Shown here piece after piece: positions 25,001 to 37,000 of a stretch of DNA of 64,000 bases. Source of the stretch: Nemertoderma westbladi (Eukaryota; Xenacoelomorpha; Nemertodermatida; Nemertodermatidae); the NCBI GenBank assembly GCA_032718475.1, contig JAUCBJ010004655.1, positions 1-64,000 on the forward strand. Direction: 5' to 3'. Position numbers and translations under genes: made by a program. The notes under the pieces were generated by a model. It saw only the letters and a list, made by a program, of their open reading frames with translations, searched no databases and had not been told where the DNA came from. Position 1 is the stretch's first letter. The number at the start of each line of letters is the position of its first letter.

Positions 25001-28000
25001 GTTTCACGTCCCCCACATTTGCGCTGTAGCCTACTGTTGTAATCTCTTCTCATTTACCAAAAGAACGCTTTGGTAAACATCAGATCTCCTCGATAGTATA
25101 GTGGTTAGTATCTGCGTCTGTCACATGCAAGACCCGGGTTCAATTCCCGGTCGGGGAGTTTCAACTTTTTGCTTAATTTATCCATCCCTAATTAATATCT
25201 TTAGTCCCCGACCAACAATGTCTTATATAAATAATAATTAGGCCTAATGTATAATGCTATTTATTTAATATTATTAAACTGTTTCCAGCGTATTAAGTTT
25301 ATCCCCTTTCAGCTACCGATTGCGATCCTGGTTACGGTCCCGGGACCAACCCGGACGGATCCCACCGTTGCGACGACGTGGATGAATGCGCCGCCAACGC
25401 GGACCAGTGCGACGCCAAAGCGGATTGCAGCAACAACGACGGCTCCTACGACTGTACATGTCGTTCCGGATACCAAGGCAACGGGAGGGATTGCGATGGT
25501 AAGATTAACGACCCAAATATTTTATGTAAAAAAAATATAAAGCTACTATATTGTTGTTTGAATATATTAATCTTCAATTTCCTCTTATATTTATTATATC
25601 TAATTAATTAATCTTTATCAGATGTGGATGAATGCACTCGAGGTTTAGACAATTGCCATGCTAAGGCAGATTGTATCAATAACAACGGGGGTTTCGATTG
25701 CGAGTGCAAATATGGTTACCAAGGTGACGGACAGAACTGCGAAAGTAAGTTATGTACTATAAACTGTTATTGGCTAACTACTGTATTTACTTGAAGACTT
25801 AGGCCTACTGTATAATCTATGTAGCACATAAGATTACAGTGCGAGGCGCGAGGCGCGTTGAAGTTTTAATAACGACGAGAACTGTAACCCCGAAGTGGTA
25901 TACCGACCTGGAGTCCTATCCAATTTTATTGGAAAATGTTAATATTTATTTATTTAAAATCTATTTCTTATAGCTAAAAGCAAAAGGACATAAAAGGACA
26001 TACAGTAATCTCCTTAGTAGGATTTGCCTCTCCTCGGGATAATTAGCCTTCCCATTTGCCATCGCATCACTATCGCGGTTTCAGGATTTCTATCTACGAA
26101 TTACCCCAAAAAACACAAAATTACCGAGAAATGTACAAAAAATATAAAAAACACAAAAAATTATCAAAAAAAAAACACAATATTACCAAAAAAATGTACC
26201 CAAAAACGGCAAAAATCATTTATATATTCCTTTGTATTTCGGTAGTGCTGCAGTGTGTCTTAGTATTTTGATTAGGTTTGAATGGGACATAAATTCCTAG
26301 TATATTTTGAATATATATATACATATATATTTAGAATTCCTAATATATTTGACTGGGTTGGTAAGTTTTTATAAATTTTTATAAGTATTTTTGAATAATG
26401 TTAATTTTCCGCGTTCCCTTCTAGACATTAACGAGTGCGACGATGGTTTGGACGACTGTGACGAGAAGGCTGATTGTCTGGACACGGATGGCGGGTTTGA
26501 CTGCCGATGTAGAGTCGGGTATGTCGGCCATTGCGATTACTGCGCTGATATTGACGAGTGTGCCACCGGCGTCGCTAACTGCCATAAACTCGCGCTGTGT
26601 TCAAATTCCGAAGGTTAGCAACCTTAAATACATTAATTCGTACAGATTCTGAATCCTTGCTGCAATCATCTACACCAATATCATCAAACAAACTCCAGGC
26701 CCACCCATTCCCATGACACCAGGGAGATACAGTTTCACAAACAAACATACTGTACTTTAATCCACAGGTATACTTGTTGGGTCCACACGTATCTTGGTAG
26801 CGTAGGTTATCTATAGACATACTATCTGGCAATTTGCTAATTATATTGTATTTTCAATTGTTACTGTTGTAACTAAAAAAAGATTCTGAATTCTAAAAAT
26901 ATTATTTGGGGGAAAAAAATTGATATGGAATAATATCATGATATTATTTTTTCCATTCATCTCAAATCATCTCGAGTTTGAATCTGAACTCCCCGTTACG
27001 CATTGCCGGAGACCCGTCGACAACTTAACGCAATGCATTATAGGACCGTAACGCCCCCTACCGGCCCAGCTATACTGTAAGTTGCATCACATAAAGTGCT
27101 ACATTATTACACACCTTTCCTTTATTTCAGGTTCGTATGATTGTACTTGCCCCGAAGGCTACTATGGTTCTGGGCACCACTGCTGGGACCTCAATGAATG
27201 CCTCAGTGTCGACTGTCAAGACAACAGCCGTTGTCTCAACGATATGCCCGGCTACCGTTGTGAGTGCTACCCTGGGTTCATAGACGTCGGCGGGCAATGT
27301 GATGACATCAACGAGTGTGAAGGTCACTCAGATGATTGCCAGTGAGTGTAAATAAAAGCACGATTGAGCTTGTATAGAATCAATCAATGTATGATTACTG
27401 TAGGCTTGTATAGAAATAGTAATAATTGCGAATTGTTGTAGCTCTTGTAGGACGTACTGTACAGTTTAGTACTGCAGTATATTTAGTGTAGTGGGAATAC
27501 TCAATCTTTTTATATTAGTGTATACATAAACTACAGTACGTAAATAGCCGTAGGCCTATAGATACAGTCCGTATAATAGCCGTATACAGTAGGACATACG
27601 GTAGGCCTACACAAATTCATGAGTGTCCATTCTCATTGTTACATACACTACATCCGCAGTTGTAGTGGTGGCGTTAGCTAAATAGTTTGTAATGTTGTTG
27701 GTTGGCGTCATAATACAGTACACCAAAATTAATAAGAATGCGTGTGTGTGGTGGTTAACAAGTTTACATTGTGGTTCGGTTCAGTGCAATTTATTTCATG
27801 TATTTATGGCCTACGCCTCTACGCAGACTACCTTGCTCATCCACCACACACTGAGTTTTTGGTACGGTATGTGCAATACACTCCACCCACCTTGGTGTAG
27901 TGGTTGCATTGGATTCGCATCTCCTGCATGTCGTGGGTTCGATACTCACACGGGGCAGGGCAGTTTTCGTTTCGGCACGAATGCTTTAAAGGGACCAGCC

Positions 28001-31000
28001 AGGGCGGATCCTTTAGGCGGATCCTAAAGGGCCTTGCATCCTAAATGAGTACTGGAGTTTCCTCTGGGGAGTAAAGTTCTGGGCGAACCGCACTGGAAAT
28101 AGGTCGTCAGACTTCGTGCGTAATCCCTGGCCTAACGGCCGAAGAAAATTTACTTTACTTTACTTTTATGTATGTAGTATAAATCTCATTGTAAACTACC
28201 TGATTGGGATATTCTTATCCTTTCATGCAGCCCTGATGCGGAGTGCGCCAATGTAGATGGATCCTACTCTTGTACGTGCAACGAAGGTTACCGTGGAAAC
28301 GGCCGACAGTGTGTGGACATTGACGAGTGTGTGGAGCGAATTCACGACTGCGATCCACATGCTGACTGTACCAACACCCCCGGCGATCATTATTGTGAAT
28401 GTCATGATGGTTACCAAGGCAATGGTGAAAATTGCATATGTTAGTATTGGAGAAATAACACCATCACACACAGCGGGACGTCGTCGTAAAAATTTTGCGG
28501 CTTGAAATTTTTTTAACAACCAAACAGTTGCTGTGGCAAGCCAGGTGTTCAGCAGTTTTAATTAATTTATTGTAATTAACGTTTACAATAATTTATGTTT
28601 GCAGTGGAGAGTACATGTAACCCTGGCGACTGCAACCAAGCTGCCCGATGTGATCTCGTAAACGACGAACCGCAATGTGTTTGTCTTCCCGGCTATACCG
28701 GAGATGGCAATGACTGTGATGGTAAGTAAACGGCCCACGCAATGACTGTGATGGTAAGTAAACGGCCCACACAATGACTGTGATGGTAAGTAAACAGCCC
28801 CCGCAATGACTGTGATGGTAAGTAAACAGCCCCCGCAATGACTGTGATGGTAAGTAAACGGCCCACGCAATGACTGTGATGGTAGGTAAACGGCCCACGC
28901 AATGACTGTGATGGTAAGTAAATGGCCCACGCAATGACTTACGGAAAGAGATGGCAATGACTGTGATGGTAAGTAAACGGCCCACGCAATGACTGTGATG
29001 GTAAGTAAACGGCCCACGCAATGACTGTGATGGTAAGTAAACGGCCCCCGCAATGACTTACGGAAAGAGATGGCAATGACTGTGATGGTAACTAAACCGC
29101 CCACGCAATGACTTACGGAAAGAGATGGCAATGACTGTGATGGTAAGTAAACGGCCCACGCAATGACTTACGGAAAGAGATGGCAATGACTGCGATGGTA
29201 AGTAAACGGCCCACGCAATGACTTACGGAAAGAGATGGCAATGACTGTGATGGTAAGTAAACGGCCCACGCAATGACTGTGATGGTAAGTAAACGGCCCC
29301 CGCAATGACTTACGGAAAGAGATGGCAATGACTGTGATGGTAAGTAAACGGCCCACGCAATGACTGTGATGGTAAGTAAACGGCCCCCGCAATGACTTAC
29401 GGAAAGAGATGGCAATGACTGTGATGGTAAGTAAACGGCCCACGCAATGACTGTGATGGTAAGTAAACGGCCCCCGCAATGACTTACGGAAAGAGATGGC
29501 AATGACTGTGATGGTAAGTAAACGGCCCACGCAATGACTGTGATGGTAAGTAAACCGCCCACGCAATGACTTACGGAAAGAGATGGCAATGACTGTGATG
29601 GTAAGTAAACGGCCCACGCAATGACTGTGATGGTAAGTAAACGGCCCCCGCAATGACTTACGGAAAGAGATGGCAATGACTGTGATGGTAAGTAAACGGC
29701 CCACGCAATGACTGTGATGGTAAGTAAACGGCCCACACAATGACTGTGATGGTAAGTAAACGGCCCACGCAATGACTGTGATGGTAAGTAAACGGCCCAC
29801 ACAATGACTTACGGAAAGAGATGGCAATGACTGTGATGGTAAGTAAACGGCCCACGCAATGACTGTGATGGTAAGTAAACGGCCCACACAATGACTGTGA
29901 TGGTAAGTAAACGGCCCCCGCAATGACTGTGATGGTAAGTAAACGGCCCACGCAATGACTGATGGTAAGTAAACGGCCCACGCAATGACTGTGATGGTAA
30001 GTAAACGGCCCACACAATGACTTACGGAAAGAGATGGCAATGACTGTGATGGTAAGTAAACGGCCCACGCAATGACTGTGATGGTAAGTAAACGGCCCAC
30101 ACAATGACTGTGATGGTAAGTAAACGGCCCCCGCAATGACTGTGATGGTAAGTAAACGGCCCACGCAATGACTGTGATGGTAAGTAAACGGCCCACACAA
30201 TGACTGTGATGGTAAGTAAACGGCCCACACAATGACTTACGGAAAGAGATGGCAATGATTGTGATGGTAAGTAAATGGCCCACACAATGACTTACGGAAA
30301 GAGATGGCAATGACTGTGATGGTAAGTAAACGGCCCACACAATGACTGATGGTAAGTAAACGGCCCACGCAATGACTGATGGTAAGTAAACGGCCCACGC
30401 AATGACTGTGATGGTAAGTAAACGGCCCACACAATGACTTACGGAAAGAGATGGCAATGACTGTGATGGTAAGTAAACAGCCCCCGCAATGACTGTGATG
30501 GTAAGTAAACGGCCCACGCAATGACTGTGATGGTAGGTAAACGGCCCACGCAATGACTGTGATGGTAAGTAAATGGCCCACGCAATGACTTACGGAAAGA
30601 GATGGCAATGACTGTGATGGTAAGTAAACAGCCCCCGCAATGACTGTGATGGTAAGTAAACGGCCCACGCAATGACTGTGATGGTAGGTAAACGGCCCAC
30701 GCAATGACTGTGATGGTAAGTAAATGGCCCACGCAATGACTTACGGAAAGAGATGGCAATGACTGTGATGGTAAGTAAACGGCCCACGCAATGACTGTGA
30801 TGGTAAGTAAACGGCCCACGCAATGACTGTGATGGTAAGTAAACGGCCCCCGCAATGACTTACGGAAAGAGATGGCAATGACTGTGATGGTAACTAAACC
30901 GCCCACGCAATGACTTACGGAAAGAGATGGCAATGACTGTGATGGTAAGTAAACGGCCCACGCAATGACTTACGGAAAGAGATGGCAATGACTGCGATGG

Positions 31001-34000
31001 TAAGTAAACGGCCCACGCAATGACTTACGGAAAGAGATGGCAATGACTGTGATGGTAAGTAAACGGCCCACGCAATGACTGTGATGGTAAGTAAACGGCC
31101 CCCGCAATGACTTACGGAAAGAGATGGCAATGACTGTGATGGTAAGTAAACGGCCCACGCAATGACTGTGATGGTAAGTAAACGGCCCCCGCAATGACTT
31201 ACGGAAAGAGATGGCAATGACTGTGATGGTAAGTAAACGGCCCACGCAATGACTGTGATGGTAAGTAAACGGCCCCCGCAATGACTTACGGAAAGAGATG
31301 GCAATGACTGTGATGGTAAGTAAACGGCCCACGCAATGACTGTGATGGTAAGTAAACCGCCCACGCAATGACTTACGGAAAGAGATGGCAATGACTGTGA
31401 TGGTAAGTAAACGGCCCACGCAATGACTGTGATGGTAAGTAAACGGCCCCCGCAATGACTTACGGAAAGAGATGGCAATGACTGTGATGGTAAGTAAACG
31501 GCCCACGCAATGACTGTGATGGTAAGTAAACGGCCCACACAATGACTGTGATGGTAAGTAAACGGCCCACGCAATGACTGTGATGGTAAGTAAACGGCCC
31601 ACACAATGACTTACGGAAAGAGATGGCAATGACTGTGATGGTAAGTAAACGGCCCACGCAATGACTGTGATGGTAAGTAAACGGCCCACACAATGACTGT
31701 GATGGTAAGTAAACGGCCCCCGCAATGACTGTGATGGTAAGTAAACGGCCCACGCAATGACTGATGGTAAGTAAACGGCCCACGCAATGACTGTGATGGT
31801 AAGTAAACGGCCCACACAATGACTTACGGAAAGAGATGGCAATGACTGTGATGGTAAGTAAACGGCCCACGCAATGACTGTGATGGTAAGTAAACGGCCC
31901 ACACAATGACTGTGATGGTAAGTAAACGGCCCCCGCAATGACTGTGATGGTAAGTAAACGGCCCACGCAATGACTGTGATGGTAAGTAAACGGCCCACAC
32001 AATGACTGTGATGGTAAGTAAACGGCCCACACAATGACTTACGGAAAGAGATGGCAATGATTGTGATGGTAAGTAAATGGCCCACACAATGACTTACGGA
32101 AAGAGATGGCAATGACTGTGATGGTAAGTAAACGGCCCACACAATGACTGATGGTAAGTAAACGGCCCACGCAATGACTGTGATGGTAAGTAAATGGCCC
32201 AAGCAATGACTGTGATGGTAAGTAAACGGCCCACACAATGACTTACGGAAAGAGATGGCAATGACTGTGATGGTAAGTAAACGGCCCACACAATGACTTA
32301 CGGAAAGAGATGGCAATGACTGTGATGGTAAGTAAACGGCCCACACAATGACTGATGGTAAGTAAACGGCCCACGCAATGACTGTGATGGTAAGTAAATG
32401 GCCCAAGCAATGACTGTGATGGTAAGTAAACGGCCCACACAATGACTTACGGAAAGAGATGGCAATGACTGTGATGGTAAGTAAACGGCCCACACAATGA
32501 CTTACGGAAAGAGATGGCAATGACTGTGATGGTAAGTAAACGGCCCACACAATGACTGATGGTAAGTAAACGGCGCACGCAATGACTGTGATGGTAAGTA
32601 AATGGCCCAAGCAATGACTGTGATGGTAAGTAAACGGCCCACACAATGACTTACGGAAAGAGATGGCAATGACTGTGATGGTAAGTAAACCGCCCACACA
32701 ATGACTGATGGTAAGTAAACGGCCCACGCAATGACTTACGGAAAGAGATGGCAATGACTGTGATGGTAAGTAAACCGCCCACGCAATGACTTACGGAAAG
32801 AGATGGCAATGACTGTGATGGTAAGTAAACGGCCCACGCAATGACTGTGATGGTAAGTAAACGGCCCCCGCAATGACTTACGGAAAGAGATGAATGACTG
32901 TGATGGTAAGTAAACGGCCCACGCAATGACTGTGATGGTAAGTAAACGGCCCACACAATGACTGTGATGGTAAGTAAACGGCCCACGCAATGACTGTGAT
33001 GGTAAGTAAACGGCCCACACAATGACTTACGGAAAGAGATGGCAATGACTGTGATGGTAAGTAAACGGCCCACGCAATGACTGTGATGGTAAGTAAACGG
33101 CCCACACAATGACTGTGATGGTAAGTAAACGGCCCCCGCAATGACTGTGATGGTAAGTAAACGGCCCACGCAATGACTGATGGTAAGTAAACGGCCCACG
33201 CAATGACTGTGATGGTAAGTAAACGGCCCACACAATGACTTACGGAAAGAGATGGCAATGACTGTGATGGTAAGTAAACGGCCCACGCAATGACTGTGAT
33301 GGTAAGTAAACGGCCCACACAATGACTGTGATGGTAAGTAAACGGCCCCCGCAATGACTGTGATGGTAAGTAAACGGCCCACGCAATGACTGTGATGGTA
33401 AGTAAACGGCCCACACAATGACTGTGATGGTAAGTAAACGGCCCACACAATGACTTACGGAAAGAGATTGCAATGATTGTGATGGTAAGTAAATGGCCCA
33501 CACAATGACTTACGGAAAGAGATGGCAATGACTGTGATGGTAAGTAAACGGCCCACACAATGACTGATGGTAAGTAAACGGCCCACGCAATGACTGTGAT
33601 GGTAAGTAAATGGCCCAAGCAATGACTGTGATGGTAAGTAAACGGCCCACACAATGACTTACGGAAAGAGATGGCAATGACTGTGATGGTAAGTAAACGG
33701 CCCACACAATGACTTACGGAAAGAGATGGCAATGACTGTGATGGTAAGTAAACGGCCCACACAATGACTGATGGTAAGTAAACGGCCCACGCAATGACTG
33801 TGATGGTAAGTAAATGGCCCAAGCAATGACTGTGATGGTAAGTAAACGGCCCACACAATGACTTACGGAAAGAGATGGCAATGACTGTGATGGTAAGTAA
33901 ACGGCCCACACAATGACTGATGGTAAGTAAACGGCCCACGCAATGACTGTGATGGTAAGTAAATGGCCCAAGCAATGACTGTGATGGTAAGTAAACGGCC

Positions 34001-37000
34001 CACACAATGACTTACGGAAAGAGATGGCAATGACTGTGATGGTAAGTAAACCGCCCACACAATGACTGATGGTAAGTAAACGGCCCACGCAATGACTGTG
34101 ATGGTAAGTAAATGGCCCAAGCAATGACTGTGATGGTAAGTAAACGGCCCACACAATGACTTACGGAAAGAGATGGCAATGACTGTGATGTTAAGTAAAC
34201 GGCCCACACAATGACTTACGGAAAGAGATGGCAATGACTGTGATGGTAAGTAAACGGCCCACACAATGACTTACGGAAAGAGATGGCAATGACTGTGATG
34301 GTAAGTAAACGGCCCACACAATGACTTACGGAAAGAGATGGCAATGACTGTGATGGTAAGTAAACGGCCCACACAATGACTTACGGAAAGAGATGGCAAT
34401 GACTGTGATGGTAAGTAAACGGCCCACACAATGACTGTGATGGTAAGTAAACGGCCCACACAATGACTTACGGAAAGAGATGGCAATGACTGTGATGGTA
34501 AGTAAACGGCCCACACAATGACTTACGGAAAGAGATGGCAATGACTGTGATGGTAAGTAAACGGCCCACACAATGACTGTGATGGTAAGTAAACGGCCCA
34601 CACAATGACTTACGGAAAGATATGGCAATGACTGTGATGGTAAGTAAACGGCCCACACAATGACTTACGGAAAGAGATGGCAATGACTGTGATGGTAAGT
34701 AAACGGCCCACACCTTGACTTACGGAAAGAGATGGCAATGACTGTGATGGTAAGTAAACGGCCCACACAATGACTTACGGAAAGAGATGGCAATGACTGT
34801 GATGGTAAGTAAACGGCCCACGCAATGACTGTGATGGTAAGTAAACGGCCCACGCAATGACTGTGATGGTAAGTAAACGGCCCACACAATGACTTACGGA
34901 AAGAGATGGCAATGACTGTGATGGTAAGTAAACGGCCCACACAATGACTTACGGAAAGAGATGGCAATGACTGTGATGGTAAGTAAACGGCCCACACAAT
35001 GACTTACGGAAAGAGATGGCAATGACTGTGATGGTAAGTAAACGGCCCACGCAATGACTGTGATGGTAAGTAAACGGCCCACGCAATGACTTACGGAAAG
35101 AGATGGCAATGACTGATGGTAAGAAAACGGCCCACACAATGACTGATGGTAAGTAAACGGCCCACGCAATGACTTACGGAAAGAGATGGCAATGACTGTG
35201 ATGGTAAGTAAACGGCCCACGCAATGACTGTGATGGTAAGTAAACCGCCCACGCAATGACTGTGATGGTAAGTAAACGGCCCACACAATGACTTACGGAA
35301 AGAGATGGCAATGACTGTGATGGTAAGTAAACGGCCCACACAATGACTGTGATGGTAAGTAAACGGCCCACGCAATGACTTACGGAAAGAGATGGCAATG
35401 ACTGTGATGGTAAGTAAACGGCCCACACAATGACTGTGATGGTAAGTAAACGGCCCACACAATGACTGTGATGGTAAGTAAACGGCCCACACAATGACTT
35501 ACGGAAAGAGATGGCAATGACTGTGATGGTAAGTAAACGGCCCACACAATGACTTACGGAAAGAGATGGCAATGACTGTGATGGTAAGTAAACGGCCCAC
35601 ACAATGACTTACGGAAAGAGATGGCAATGACTGTGATGGTAAGTAAACGGCCCACACAATGACTTACGGAAAGAGATGGCAATGACTGTGATGGTAAGTA
35701 AACGGCCCACGCAATGACTGTGATGGTAAGTAAACGGCCCACGCAATGACTTACGGAAAGAGATGGCAATGACTGTGATGGTAAGTAAACGGCCCACACA
35801 ATGACTGTGATGGTAAGTAAACGGCCCACACAATGACTTACGGAAAGAGATGGCAATGACTGTGATGGTAAGTAAACGGCCCACACAATGACTTACGGAA
35901 AGAGATGGCAATGACTGTGATGGTAAGTAAACGGCCCACGCAATGACTGTGATGGTAAGTAAACGGCCCACACAATGACTTACGGAAAGAGATGGCAATG
36001 ACTGTGATGGTAAGTAAACGGCCCACACAATGACTTACGGAAAGAGATGGCAATGACTGTGATGGTAAGTAAACGGCCCACACAATGACTTACGGAAAGA
36101 GATGGCAATGACTGTGATGGTAAGTAAACGGCCCACGCAATGACTGTGATGGTAAGTAAACGGCCCACGCAATGACTTACGGAAAGAGTTGGCAATGACT
36201 GTGATGGTAAGTAAACGGCCCACACAATGACTTACGGAAAACGGCTGAAACTGAAAATTTGGGATTTCGTAGTTTCGTAATTAGGGTTATTTCATGTTCC
36301 ATTCCGCTCACCATTCCAATAAACAGTTCACATAAAATGTGAACATGGAAATACCTCCTGATGATGTGTTGTATGTCTGGAATTAACTTACTTACCGCCG
36401 TAAAAATACAAAAATTATATCTTAATGTCAATTAGTAGTAATTAGTTTATTACTCATTACAACTAATTACTTTTTTCCTAATTTAACCAGACGTCGACGA
36501 ATGTGAGGAGCTGGGGGACTCTGCGTGCCACGCTAGGGCCACCTGCAGCAACAAGCCGGGTGGGCACGATTGCGAATGCAACGACGGTCTCCTAGGCGAC
36601 GGGGTCAACAACTGCGACGAGCCGGACGCGTGCGCGACGCACTCAGGTTGCGATGCCAACGCCCACTGTGTAAACGGCGCTAACGGAGCACGTTGCGAGT
36701 GTAACACTGGTTATATTGGTGACGGGACAGAATGCGAGGACATTAACGAGTGTCTTGAGGAGGATTGTGGAGACAATGCCATTTGTATCAATAAACCCGG
36801 ATTTTATATCTGTGTGTGCGAAGAAGGGTCTACTAGGAATGGTAAGTAAAAGTAGGCAGGGGACTGAATGGTTTCCATAAGGTGAGCAGGGGCTATTACT
36901 GTAGGGCCCATGATCGTCGTGTGTTCAGATAATACAATATTAGTGCTGTACTAACGTGTACTTTCGTAAACATTCACAAATATTAAGTACTAGTTTCTAA

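Noticed and set aside
27893-27965. Second tRNA gene
   Set aside because: A/B-box-like words are present but acceptor and anticodon stems do not pair; the body and tail fit a SINE.
28583-36431. Minus-strand ORFs with HCVGRLLTITVIA repeats
   Set aside because: Antisense shadow of the 32/55-bp donor array.
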